A DNA stretch of 14,372 nt from Clostridia bacterium (GTDB taxonomy: Bacteria > Bacillota > Clostridia > Oscillospirales > CAG-272). The notes under the pieces were generated by a model. It was not told the DNA's origin, made no database searches, and saw nothing but the letters and a program-made list of their open reading frames with translations. Shown here one piece after another: positions 1 to 7,279 of this stretch; the stretch's first letter is position 1, and each line of letters begins with the position of its first letter. The stretch is taken from the NCBI GenBank assembly GCA_017504335.1, contig JAFVRI010000024.1:1-14372 (forward strand), written 5' to 3'. Made by a program: the position numbers and the translations under genes.

Positions 1-364
1 CCAGTCGCTCCATGTTTTTTTCCGCTTTTTGGCGCGCGGAGCGATCGGGGAAAAAGCGAAACGTGGGATCCCCCACACACCCCGAAAGCACCACTTCACG
101 TACCGAAGCCGGAAAATCTCTGCGTCCCTCTCGCTGCTGAGGTAGATATCCCATATCATGGGAGCAAACGCCGTCTCCGAAAAACACAGCGCCCGTATCT
201 GCCGTCTTTAATCGCAAAAGTACCTTCATCAGGGTACTTTTTCCCGAGCCGTTATTTCCTACAATGCAGAGGTAATCCCCCTGCTCTACCGTAAAATTCA
301 ATCCCCGACAGATGGTTTTTCCATCATATCCAAGACTGACATTCTGACATTCGATCTGTGACAT
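1..364 (-). CDS. Zinc/manganese-type ABC transporter ATP-binding protein, 3' part missing (znuC-like)
   Basis: ATPase subunit of a metal-uptake ABC transporter, acting on the inner face of the membrane. It was read by translating the reverse strand from ATG at 364; about 121 codons lie in the window and the gene runs off the left edge. The start MSQIECQNVSLGY is typical of ABC ATPases. Walker A is GNNGSGKS at residues 36-43 and the Q-loop region YLPQQ is at 73-77. The signature LSGGQ, Walker B and H-switch would lie beyond the edge. A GAGGAG ribosome site precedes the ATG, and the start lies 13 bases after the stop of the substrate-binding lipoprotein gene, so it is the third gene of the regulator-lipoprotein-ATPase operon. 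Assignment to zinc rather than manganese rests on the neighbours and is inferred. The permease is presumably just outside the window. Confidence 0.88.
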   Translation of the reverse strand, partial: MSQIECQNVSLGYDGKTICRGLNFTVEQGDYLCIVGNNGSGKSTLMKVLLRLKTADTGAVFFGDGVCSHDMGYLPQQREGRRDFPASVREVVLSGCVGDPTFRFFPDRSARQKAEKNMERL

Positions 365-377
365 CTATCAAATCTCC

Positions 378-1334
378 TCAATCATCCAAATCCAATTGAA
401 GCGCCTGCAGAAGAACCAAAAGATTTCTCTCCATCACCGAGAGATAGGTCGTGCCCGACTCTGCCTCTTCTGCCCGTACCGCCTGCATGGAATTCATGCG
501 AAGAACGGTCTGATTCTTGCTCTTTGTCGCTCGGATCACACTCTCCGCGAGCGCACCGTCCGAATGCTCGGTCACCATCAGATACCGCACACCCCATCGG
601 TCTGCCGTCTCGGCAAGTCCGATGACGGTAGAAAAATCCGCGTCGGTATCGGTGGTACATCCGCTGAATGCCGCCCGATATCCGATGCCGTAATCCTCGG
701 TCAGATACACAAAGGGAAATCGATCGGCAAACAGCAATCGGGGATTCGTGGCATTCTGTATATGCTCCGCAAACGACACATCCAATCGGCGAAGCCGCTC
801 TATGTAAGCATCCGCATTGGCGCGGTATTCCTCCTTGTAAACCTCATCCAGCTCACCCAAGCGCAAAGCGATCCGATCCACCGCGACCATGGCATTTTTC
901 AGGGAGAGCCACACATGCTCATCCATTTCGTGATTATGACCGTCCTCGTGAGAATGTCCCGACTCTGCCGAAACAGGACGGACCACCATTCCTGCCTCCT
1001 CGGACAAAGCCATGGCACTGCTTTTATTTCCGTTTTTCAGTGCGTCCGCCACCCATGTGTCAGATACACCGCCCACATACACCGTCAAATCCGCCGAAGA
1101 AATCTCGATCATATCCGACGCGGAGGGCTGAAAGCTGTGCAGATCGCTTCCATTGTCCGAAAGCCATAGGACCTCCACACCCTCTACCTCACCGACCACG
1201 TTGCGTACCCAGTCATAGAGAGGAAAGACCGTGCAAACGATCTTCACCCTTCCTCCGTCCCTCTCTTCCCCGCAACCGCACAAGGGCAATACAATTAAAA
1301 GACAGACAAGAAGTCCGCACAAGATCCGTTTCAT
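378..1334 (-). CDS. Metal ABC transporter substrate-binding lipoprotein (znuA-like)
   Basis: Extracytoplasmic lipoprotein that captures Zn2+ (possibly Mn2+) for the adjacent ABC transporter. From the start MKRILCGLL the protein has 318 residues. It has a signal peptide with lipobox LCGC (lipidated Cys21), the first metal-site region LHSFQPSASD with His66, a His-rich loop at about 127-135 (HSHEDGHNH), and DEHVWL with His140. The third ligand region reads FADRFPF (202-208), where the classical family usually has His. I know this DRFPF form from clostridial members of the family. ATG at 1334 is chosen over an in-frame ATG at 1358 for three reasons: it overlaps the regulator stop as ATGA, it has a GGGAGG site nearby, and it starts the signal peptide cleanly. 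Zinc specificity is inferred from the His-rich loop and the Fur-type regulator. Confidence 0.9.
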   Translation of the reverse strand: MKRILCGLLVCLLIVLPLCGCGEERDGGRVKIVCTVFPLYDWVRNVVGEVEGVEVLWLSDNGSDLHSFQPSASDMIEISSADLTVYVGGVSDTWVADALKNGNKSSAMALSEEAGMVVRPVSAESGHSHEDGHNHEMDEHVWLSLKNAMVAVDRIALRLGELDEVYKEEYRANADAYIERLRRLDVSFAEHIQNATNPRLLFADRFPFVYLTEDYGIGYRAAFSGCTTDTDADFSTVIGLAETADRWGVRYLMVTEHSDGALAESVIRATKSKNQTVLRMNSMQAVRAEEAESGTTYLSVMERNLLVLLQALQLDLDD

Positions 1335-1750
1335 TCGACCGTTCCCTCCCTTCGGCATGCCTCGCAGGCACCAAACAGAACCGTTTCCTCCTCACAAAGA
1401 GAAAAGCCGCACACCGACAAAAGCCGATCGACAAGCTCCTCCGACAACGTCTCATCCATATGAAGCAATCTGCCGCAGGATAAACATTTCAGATGCAAAT
1501 GAGAGCGACAGGTACGTCCCGCCACGATCTGATATACAAAGCCTCTGCCCTGCTCGTTAGGGAATCGCTTGACGGTTCCCTCCTTGACCAACCGATCCAT
1601 CAGACGGTAAACCGTGCTGACTCCGGGGGACAGCTCTCCGTACATGGCTCGCATGCCCTCCGACAACTCTTCAATTCCGTGGGCATCCTTGCCGTTCGCC
1701 TGAAGATATGCCAACAGCATTTTCTTCTGTTCGGTTCTGTATCCTGCCAT
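1331..1750 (-). CDS. Fur-family metalloregulator, probably Zur
   Basis: Metal-sensing DNA-binding repressor of 139 residues, the normal size for Fur/Zur/PerR. The N-terminal winged helix contains the recognition helix STVYRLMDRLVKEG (45-58). The dimerisation part has HLHLKCLSCG (Cys89, Cys92) and a C-terminal CEAC (Cys129, Cys132), the two CxxC pairs of the structural zinc site. His84, His86 and His97 are candidate sensing ligands. ATG at 1750 is the start: a GGAGG at 1756-1760 lies five bases upstream. An in-frame TTG at 1762 would put that ribosome site inside the gene. It is first in an operon with the metal-binding lipoprotein and the ATPase, and a Fur-type operator overlaps its promoter, so it most likely represses its own transcription when metal is plentiful. 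Zur rather than PerR or Fur is inferred from the partner genes. Confidence 0.9.
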   Translation of the reverse strand: MAGYRTEQKKMLLAYLQANGKDAHGIEELSEGMRAMYGELSPGVSTVYRLMDRLVKEGTVKRFPNEQGRGFVYQIVAGRTCRSHLHLKCLSCGRLLHMDETLSEELVDRLLSVCGFSLCEEETVLFGACEACRREGTVE

Positions 1751-1765
1751 TTCTTCCTCCAAAAT

Positions 1766-1780
1766 TGAGAATCACTCTCA
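1766..1780 (-). promoter_or_regulatory. Fur/Zur-type operator
   Basis: The 15-mer TGAGAGTGATTCTCA (minus strand) is a 7-1-7 inverted repeat with a single mismatched pair. It matches the Fur-family pattern TGATAATNATTATCA at most positions. It starts two bases downstream of the -10 box at 1782-1787, so it covers the likely transcription start of the zur-like operon. A repressor bound here would block RNA polymerase. The bound protein is inferred to be the gene product encoded directly downstream. Confidence 0.85.
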
Positions 1781-1781
1781 T

Positions 1782-1809
1782 ATTATATCACAAAATAAAA
1801 AATTGTCAA
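1782..1809 (-). promoter_or_regulatory. Promoter of the zur-znu operon
   Basis: On the minus strand, -35 TTGACA lies at 1804-1809 and -10 TATAAT at 1782-1787, with a 16-base spacer. Both hexamers match the sigma-A consensus exactly. The spacer and the sequence upstream of the -35 are A/T-rich, which may act as an UP element. The operator immediately follows. Confidence 0.9.
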
Positions 1810-1819
1810 GATATTTTTT

Positions 1820-1855
1820 GAGAAAAAAAGAACCCCGCTCTGTTCGAAGCGGGGC
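1820..1855 (-). terminator. Rho-independent terminator after the LRR lipoprotein
   Basis: On the minus strand a 7-bp stem AGCCCCGC-type (1833-1839 pairing with 1848-1854) with an eight-base loop is followed by TTCTTTTTTTC. It ends the lipoprotein gene 34 bases after its stop and isolates it from the zur promoter just beyond. On the plus strand the hairpin is followed by CTCTTTT and may work weakly. Confidence 0.88.
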
Positions 1856-1888
1856 TCTTTTCCAAATATTTTGTATCGGTTGTAATCG

Positions 1889-2860
1889 TTACTGATTTGC
1901 GGGCCACTTGGTGGGAACCGAATCCACCATGTGCCAGAAGTTGCCCTTCGCGGTGGGCGCTTCCTCGGAATAGTAGTAGAAGCATCCGTTCAGCACCTCG
2001 TTGTTTTCCGACATCTCTGCCTTCGCCTTTGCCCAGTCCAGCGTCGTTCCCGCGTAGAACATAGCCGTCAGCTTGTCGCAGCCGTCGAATACACATGTAT
2101 CAATCGTCTTGATGGTAGCGGGAGCAATCACCTGCTCCAGTCCCGTGCAGTTCATAAATGCCTCATCACCGAGATTCTCCATGCCGGCTCCGAGAGAAAG
2201 AGTACCCTTCAAGGAGGAGCAGTTCTTGAACGCACCGTCGTTGATGGTCTTTACACCGTCGGGGATCTGAAGCGTGGAAAGAGATACACATCCCTTGAAC
2301 GCGTTCTCACCGATACCCTTGACAGCCTTGCCGATGGTCACCTTGGTCAGTGCGGTGCAGGCACGGAAGGTCTCCTCCTCAATCGTTGCGATTCCATCGG
2401 GAATCGCGATTTCGGTCAGAGAGGAGCAAGCGGTAAACGCACGTGCGCCCAGCTCACTCAGCTCGTCGGGAAGCTTCACCTCGGTCAGCGCGGTGCAGGC
2501 ATAAAATGCCTCCGCTCCGATCGCCTTCACGCTCTCGGGAATCTCAACCGTCTTGAGAGAGGTGCAGTAATAGAATGCGCGAGCGCCAATGATGGTTACG
2601 CTATCGGGAATGACCACACTTTCCAGATGGGAGTTCTTGGTCATACCGTCGATCGCAACGACAGGCTTTCCGTTATACTCTGCGGGGATCGTCACCTCTT
2701 TGACGGTGCAATGCTCCAAGGATACGGAATAGCCGCCCACAACCTCGGTATAGCGGATTCCCTCCTTGTCCATATCAATTTCCGTGCTTCCGCAGGATGC
2801 CAGCAGGCATATGCCAACCAGAAGCATACCAAGGATCAAAAATAACTTTTTCATTTTCAT
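1889..2860 (-). CDS. BspA-like leucine-rich-repeat surface lipoprotein
   Basis: Surface lipoprotein of 323 residues. The signal peptide ends in lipobox LASC (Cys23). About eight tandem 23-residue repeats of the BspA/LRR_5 type follow (roughly 86-270), with pattern IPxxVxxIGxxAFxxCxxLxxV; examples are IPESVKAIGAEAFYACTAL and IPDGIATIEEETFRACTAL. The last repeat is degenerate and leads into a non-repeat tail with YYYSEEAP and FWHMVDSVPTKW, a tail I recognise from other gut-clostridial BspA-like proteins. Such repeats commonly mediate adhesion or protein binding; the ligand cannot be read from sequence. The ribosome site before ATG at 2860 is weak (GGGAAC); an in-frame ATG two codons later is possible. 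The gene has its own promoter and terminator, so it is monocistronic. Confidence 0.92.
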   Translation of the reverse strand: MKMKKLFLILGMLLVGICLLASCGSTEIDMDKEGIRYTEVVGGYSVSLEHCTVKEVTIPAEYNGKPVVAIDGMTKNSHLESVVIPDSVTIIGARAFYYCTSLKTVEIPESVKAIGAEAFYACTALTEVKLPDELSELGARAFTACSSLTEIAIPDGIATIEEETFRACTALTKVTIGKAVKGIGENAFKGCVSLSTLQIPDGVKTINDGAFKNCSSLKGTLSLGAGMENLGDEAFMNCTGLEQVIAPATIKTIDTCVFDGCDKLTAMFYAGTTLDWAKAKAEMSENNEVLNGCFYYYSEEAPTAKGNFWHMVDSVPTKWPANQ

Positions 2861-2921
2861 AATCGTGTTCCCGTCTTTCTGCCTTTATATTTATTTCTAT
2901 ATGAAAAGATGGCTTTAACCC

Positions 2922-2950
2922 ATTATACACGATTCTTCTCTCCCTGTCAA
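2922..2950 (-). promoter_or_regulatory. Promoter of the LRR lipoprotein gene
   Basis: On the minus strand, -35 TTGACA at 2945-2950 and -10 TATAAT at 2922-2927 are separated by 17 bases, a perfect sigma-A consensus. The start codon lies about 60 bases downstream, which gives a 5' leader of roughly 55 bases. No clear operator palindrome is seen. Confidence 0.9.
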
Positions 2951-3031
2951 GATATTTCCTTAAATTTTCAAGGGGAGAAGATGACGACTGCCTTCGATTT
3001 TCACGGAAAACAAGGAAAAATCGGATCCGCT

Positions 3032-4111
3032 TCACCCTTCGCGGCGACGGACAAATCGCCCAAAAAGTGTGTAAGCCACCGATGCCGCGGGAACACTGAC
3101 GAGGAGCCATCCCACTCCGAGGGCACCTCCTACCGTCACGGCACACAGCACCCAAATGCCGGGCAGACCCAAGGATCGACCCATCATGCGAGGATAGATC
3201 AGGTGATCCTCCAATTGCTGCAAAACCACCATAAAAATCAAAAACCATAAAGCGCTTGTGGGGTTGACCGATGCCACAAGGATCCCGCCGAGTCCGATTC
3301 CCAGCCACGCGCCAAAGATCGGGATCAGCGCGGTGATCCCCACGATCACCGAAGCAAGAAGCGCAAACGGAAGTCTCAGAGCCGTCATCCCTAAAAAGCA
3401 AAGCCCACCAAGGATCGCCCCCTCTGCCGTTTGTCGCGCAAAAAATCGGGAAAAGGTTCCGCAGATCAAGTCTCCCGTATCAAGCAAGCTCTTCCATCGA
3501 TTGGGAAAAATTGCCCGTAAGCCTCTTGCAAGCTGCCCCCGCAGCTTCTCCTTTTGTCCCAAAATATAAAGCGCGAGCACAAAGGCAATTGCCGTATCAA
3601 GGACTCCGCCGAATGCCCCCAAAAGGGTCAGGATCGCCGTCCTCGCCAGCCGCTCTCCGTACTGTGTCAAAAAACGATTCCATATCTCTCCCCACCGCTC
3701 GGCATCAGGAAGCTCGGGAAGAGGGATTCCCCATCCCTCGGCAATTTCCCAAAGCCTCGCAAGACCGTCGGGAAGCTGTCCCATCAGCTCCGACACCGCC
3801 TCGGACAGCCGCGGCAGAAGCAGACCAAGCAAAAGAAGGACCGAGCCCACCGACAGAAGGACCGCCATGCAGAGACAAACCGCCCTCCTTGCCCTTCTCC
3901 GATTTCTTAGGGGAAGCGCCCCCCAGATCTCTTCCAAAAGCCGAAGAGGCAGATTCAAAAGAAAGGCAAACAGGACTCCCAAAAGAATCGGTCGAAGCAG
4001 CTCCGTCCATGCCCCAAGCACAGAAAAGACCGCCTCCGATTCCAAAAGGATCCACACCCCCACCAAAATCAGTGCCAATCCGTAGATCCGTTTTGCATAG
4101 TTTGGCTCCAT
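3032..4111 (-). CDS. AI-2E family membrane transporter
   Basis: Integral membrane protein of 359 residues in the AI-2E (PF01594) superfamily, which includes TqsA/YdiK-like exporters and the sporulation protein YtvI. Visible hydrophobic segments include LALILVGVWILLESEAV, an RPILLGVLFAFLLNLPL helix, VLLSVGSVLLLLGLLLP, then GVLDTAIAFVLALYILG. The conserved C-terminal block has ITALIPIFGAWLGIGLGGIL, LQQLEDHLIYPRMMG and a final long hydrophobic stretch. The positively charged tail is GRFVRRREG. A GGGGGAGG ribosome site sits just before ATG at 4111. The substrate is unknown, as for most of this family; autoinducer export should not be assumed. It is divergent from the carbohydrate operon. I see neither a good promoter nor a convincing terminator for it. 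Confidence 0.88.
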   Translation of the reverse strand: MEPNYAKRIYGLALILVGVWILLESEAVFSVLGAWTELLRPILLGVLFAFLLNLPLRLLEEIWGALPLRNRRRARRAVCLCMAVLLSVGSVLLLLGLLLPRLSEAVSELMGQLPDGLARLWEIAEGWGIPLPELPDAERWGEIWNRFLTQYGERLARTAILTLLGAFGGVLDTAIAFVLALYILGQKEKLRGQLARGLRAIFPNRWKSLLDTGDLICGTFSRFFARQTAEGAILGGLCFLGMTALRLPFALLASVIVGITALIPIFGAWLGIGLGGILVASVNPTSALWFLIFMVVLQQLEDHLIYPRMMGRSLGLPGIWVLCAVTVGGALGVGWLLVSVPAASVAYTLFGRFVRRREG

Positions 4112-4223
4112 TTTTCCTCCCCCGATTCCTTTTCTTTTTAGTATCGGTCATTGCCACCGTTTCTTGCATTTCTTTCCCAATCCGCCCCTTCCTTTTTTTC
4201 CCTTTGAATATTTTTGAGAACCC

Positions 4224-4252
4224 TTGACTTTTCCTAATCTTTTTGCTATACT
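4224..4252 (+). promoter_or_regulatory. Promoter of the CE15-GH20-CE15 operon
   Basis: -35 TTGACT at 4224-4229 and -10 TATACT at 4247-4252 with a 17-base spacer, each one base off consensus. The first start codon is at 4301, giving a leader of about 40 bases ending in AAAGGAGG. The leader holds a tiny GCG/CGC hairpin (GCGAACACCCGC), but no clear operator or riboswitch. It is the only candidate promoter seen for the three plus-strand genes. Confidence 0.82.
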
Positions 4253-4300
4253 AACCTCGTCAAGAACAAAACAGGCGAACACCCGCAAAAGGAGGCTTTT

Positions 4301-5392
4301 ATGATTCTCGAAAAAATGTTATCGGCACGCAAGGTACCCATGATCCCCGATTTTCAAACCAAGGAGGAGTGGGAGGCTTTGCGCGAGCAATACAAGGAGA
4401 TCCTCTGCCGAGAGGAATACGGTATGCCCGTTCCCGCCCCCGAATCCCTCTCCTTTGAGGAAGGTCCCATTATGGACGATGATTTTGCGTCGGGCTACGG
4501 AATCCGCTATACCGTCACCGCCCACACCAAGGTGGCGGGCAAGGAGTTTTCCTTCCCCTTCCACGTGATCCTTCCCACCACGGGAAAGGCACCCTATCCC
4601 TTTTTCGTTCACAACGATTTCGATCCCGGTGAACCCACCCGTTTTTGTCCCATTGAGGAAATCGTGCAGCAGGGTGTTGCGGTTCTTCGTGTGCACTATA
4701 AGGATATCACCACCGACGACGATGACTTCACAAACGGCCTTGCCGGCTGTCTCTATCCCGACGGCGACGGCATCAACCGCGCCCCCGACTCCCCCGGAAA
4801 GATCCAGATGTGGGCTTGGGGAAGCATGAGATTGATGGACTACGCCATGCAGTGTCCCGTCCTCGACCACAAGAACGGTGCCGTGATCGGTCATTCCCGT
4901 CTCGGCAAGACCGCTCTGGTCACAGGAATGCTTGACGAGCGTTTCCGCTACGTCATCGGCAACGACTCGGGCTGTAGCGGCGATGCCATTACTCGCGGAA
5001 AGAGCGGCGAGCGGATCTACCACATTCTGGCTGCTCACCGTTGGTTCTGCCCCAACTATAAAAAATACTGCAACAAGCATGATGACCTTCCCTTTGACCA
5101 ACATATGCTGCTGGCAACCATCGCCCCCCGCGTGCTGATCATCGGCTCGGCGCAAATGGACGTTTGGGCAGATCCCCTCTCCCAATATCTGTCGATCTGT
5201 GCCGCCGCTCCCGTATGGAAAAGGCTGGGTGCGGGAGAATTTCCCCATGCCGACCGCCGACCCGAGATCGGAGACCGCTTTGGAGATGACAATCTGTATT
5301 TCCATATGCGCTTCGGTCAGCACTATCTTGGCAGAACCGATTGGAATATTTACATCGACATTATCAAGAAAAAGATGGAATCCGACGCTTGA
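4301..5392 (+). CDS. CE15-like (glucuronoyl esterase-type) alpha/beta hydrolase, copy 1
   Basis: Serine hydrolase of 363 residues resembling carbohydrate esterase family 15, whose characterised members cleave esters of (4-O-methyl)glucuronic acid. The nucleophile elbow is GHSRLGK with Ser199. NDSGCSGDA follows, with Asp222 at the position (Ser+23) where several characterised CE15 enzymes have catalytic Glu. The catalytic His is His268 in FDQHMLLATIAPR. A strand-7 loop AQMDVWADP offers Asp287 or Asp291 as alternative acids. The start has a GGAGG five bases upstream and there is no signal peptide, so the enzyme is predicted cytosolic, unlike the secreted lignin-acting enzymes. It is the first gene of a three-gene operon, 15 bases before the GH20-like gene, and is a paralog of the third gene. 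Family assignment is from motifs; the substrate, possibly a uronate ester or acetyl group on an imported oligosaccharide, is inferred. Confidence 0.82.
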   Translation: MILEKMLSARKVPMIPDFQTKEEWEALREQYKEILCREEYGMPVPAPESLSFEEGPIMDDDFASGYGIRYTVTAHTKVAGKEFSFPFHVILPTTGKAPYPFFVHNDFDPGEPTRFCPIEEIVQQGVAVLRVHYKDITTDDDDFTNGLAGCLYPDGDGINRAPDSPGKIQMWAWGSMRLMDYAMQCPVLDHKNGAVIGHSRLGKTALVTGMLDERFRYVIGNDSGCSGDAITRGKSGERIYHILAAHRWFCPNYKKYCNKHDDLPFDQHMLLATIAPRVLIIGSAQMDVWADPLSQYLSICAAAPVWKRLGAGEFPHADRRPEIGDRFGDDNLYFHMRFGQHYLGRTDWNIYIDIIKKKMESDA

Positions 5393-5407
5393 CGGAGGAA
5401 AATACTC

Positions 5408-7261
5408 ATGTTTTTTGAACCGCTTTTCTATACAAAAGAAAAACAGGCATCCCTTTGCGCCCGATGTGATATCATAGGCGCCGAGGGCTATGCCGAAACC
5501 GTCCTCAAGGAGCTTTTGTCGGATTACGGAGAGGCGAACGGCATTCGCAAGATCAAAGTGGAAAAAACCCTTCCCGATTTCTATGATGCTCCCACCCGTG
5601 AGGAAGGCTATGCCATTGAGATCACCGAGCAGGAGATCTGCCTTTACGGCGAGACCGATCGCGCTCGGATCTATGCCGCCATCACCCTTCTGCAGATGGC
5701 AAACCATGAGGGACTTTATACAGGACGGCTTTACGATGCCCCCGACTGTGCCTTCCGCGGCTATCGCGCCAATCTCCCCTCCCGTCACGGATTTGAGGAT
5801 TTCTACCGCATGGTGGACACCCTGGTGTACTACAAATATAACGCCCTCTCCTTGGAGATCGGCGGTGCCATGGAATACAAGTGTCACCCGAGAATCAATG
5901 AGGTATGGAAGGAATTTGCCAAGGAAACCCACCGCTATTCGGGAAGAACCGAGGAGATCCAAAACTCCTGTGGCTGGTCGAAAAATTCGATCCACACCGA
6001 AAATGCCGAAGGAGATATTCTGACACAGGACGAGGTGCGTACCCTGATCGCCTATGCCCGCGCCCGCGGACTTGAGGTCTATCCCGAAGCCCCCACCCTC
6101 TCCCATTCGGATTACATCTGTATGGCGTATCCCGAGCTGGCGGAGCGCCAAAACGACCCCTATCCCGACACCTACTGTCCCAATCACCCCGACACCTATC
6201 GGGTGGTCTTTGATATTTTGGAAGAGATCATCGAGGTGTTCGAACCCAAGGTGGTCAACATCGGACACGATGAGCTTTACACGGTTTGCGTTTGCGACCG
6301 TTGCAAGGGTCTCTATGCCGACGAGGTCTATGCGTCGGACATTACCCGCATCCACGATTGGTTGGCAGAGCGAGGCATCCGCACCATGATGTGGGCAGAA
6401 AAGCTCCTACCCGTCGTGACCGAGGAGGGTCGCCGTTACGGTGGCGCCGGCGGTCGTTATATCCGACGGGACGGCACCGAGCTGGAGCCTCATCCCGTTC
6501 TCTTCTACTGCCAGACCAAGCTCCCCCGTGACATTCTCATGCTTCACTGGTACTACTCCTTTGGGATCCAATACGATTACGTCTATCACACCCAAGGTTA
6601 TACCGCCCTCTACGGCAATCTGTCGGCAAGGCTGGTCAAGGAATGGCGCCGCCGCCGTGAGCTTGGCATGAAGGGAGGCGCCCCCTCCAACTGGGGCTCT
6701 ACCGATCCCATCTATATGCAAAGGAACGCCCAGTATTTCGATCTGGTGTTCAGCGCCTACGCCCTTTGGTCGCGCACCTACGACGACCCCGAACGCGCGA
6801 ACGTGGAGCGAAAGACCTTCCGCGAATGCTTCCATCGGCGGTTTGGAAACGGAGGGACGGGCGAATACCTTGAGGTCACCCACACCGCCCATCATCAGAT
6901 CCCCTACCGCCCCTTCCATTGTGGTATCTTCATTGATCCCGAGCTGTATCACCTGGGTCAATACCGTCTGCGTTACACAGACGGAGAAGAAGTGTTCTTC
7001 GACGTAACCTACGGAGAGAATATTTCGTCCGCGTCCCTTGCCTGCACCTTTGGCGAGGACGATACCGAGTTCGACCCCGATACCCTTTGCGAATCGGCAC
7101 TCTATGAAATTTCCTACTCCGCAATTCCCTCGGTGATCGACGGAGAAACCTATTACACCACCCGCTTCAAAAACCCCCATCCCGAAAAAGAAATCGCCGA
7201 CGTTACCTATCTGCCGAAGCAGGATATCAAGGTATCGGTCAAGCGAATCGAAAAAATTTAA
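5408..7261 (+). CDS. GH20-like beta-N-acetylhexosaminidase family protein, cytosolic
   Basis: Protein of 617 residues with GH20 architecture. A GH20b-like N-terminal domain ends near residue 100 (GYAIEITEQEICLYGETDRA, then IYAAITLLQM). The TIM barrel opens with LYDAPDCAFRGYRANLPSR. It has EVYPEAPTLSHSDY (224-236), then the hallmark Asp-Glu pair in NIGHDEL (Asp288, Glu289), and NWGSTDP and SAYALWSRTYDD further on. GH20 enzymes release terminal beta-linked GlcNAc or GalNAc by substrate-assisted catalysis. A small C-terminal beta region follows the barrel. Cys294, Cys296 and Cys299 (CVCDRC) directly follow the catalytic pair. There is no signal peptide, so it should act on imported sugars. A GGAGG site precedes the ATG. 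It lies 15 bases after one CE15-like gene and 18 bases before the other. Exact sugar specificity cannot be told and may differ from classical hexosaminidases. Confidence 0.82.
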   Translation: MFFEPLFYTKEKQASLCARCDIIGAEGYAETVLKELLSDYGEANGIRKIKVEKTLPDFYDAPTREEGYAIEITEQEICLYGETDRARIYAAITLLQMANHEGLYTGRLYDAPDCAFRGYRANLPSRHGFEDFYRMVDTLVYYKYNALSLEIGGAMEYKCHPRINEVWKEFAKETHRYSGRTEEIQNSCGWSKNSIHTENAEGDILTQDEVRTLIAYARARGLEVYPEAPTLSHSDYICMAYPELAERQNDPYPDTYCPNHPDTYRVVFDILEEIIEVFEPKVVNIGHDELYTVCVCDRCKGLYADEVYASDITRIHDWLAERGIRTMMWAEKLLPVVTEEGRRYGGAGGRYIRRDGTELEPHPVLFYCQTKLPRDILMLHWYYSFGIQYDYVYHTQGYTALYGNLSARLVKEWRRRRELGMKGGAPSNWGSTDPIYMQRNAQYFDLVFSAYALWSRTYDDPERANVERKTFRECFHRRFGNGGTGEYLEVTHTAHHQIPYRPFHCGIFIDPELYHLGQYRLRYTDGEEVFFDVTYGENISSASLACTFGEDDTEFDPDTLCESALYEISYSAIPSVIDGETYYTTRFKNPHPEKEIADVTYLPKQDIKVSVKRIEKI

Positions 7262-7279
7262 GGAAAGAGGAAACTACTC

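Noticed and set aside
668..1483. A 271-codon plus-strand frame opposite the metal-binding lipoprotein
   Set aside because: It crosses the znuA-like and regulator genes in antisense and encodes a Pro/Arg/His-rich sequence with no domain.
1751..1762. TTG start at 1762 for the Fur-family regulator
   Set aside because: It would place the GGAGG ribosome site inside the coding region and has none of its own; ATG at 1750 fits better.
2280..2620. Regular similarity of about 69-base period, as a possible DNA repeat array
   Set aside because: It is explained by the 23-residue leucine-rich repeats in the encoded protein; no spacers or identical units as in CRISPR.
2995..3023. CGATTTT/AAAATCG inverted repeat as terminator of the AI-2E family gene
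   Set aside because: The stem is A/T-rich, the loop is 15 bases and no T-run follows on the minus strand, so it is not convincing.
4112..4223. Promoter for the AI-2E family gene
   Set aside because: I looked on the minus strand upstream of 4111 and found no pair of hexamers close to consensus at proper spacing.
4319..6355. A 678-codon open frame on the minus strand across the first esterase and the GH20-like gene
   Set aside because: It is antisense to two genes with clear family motifs, its translation is low-complexity Gly/Val/Ile-rich with no recognisable domain, and it follows from strong codon bias on the plus strand.
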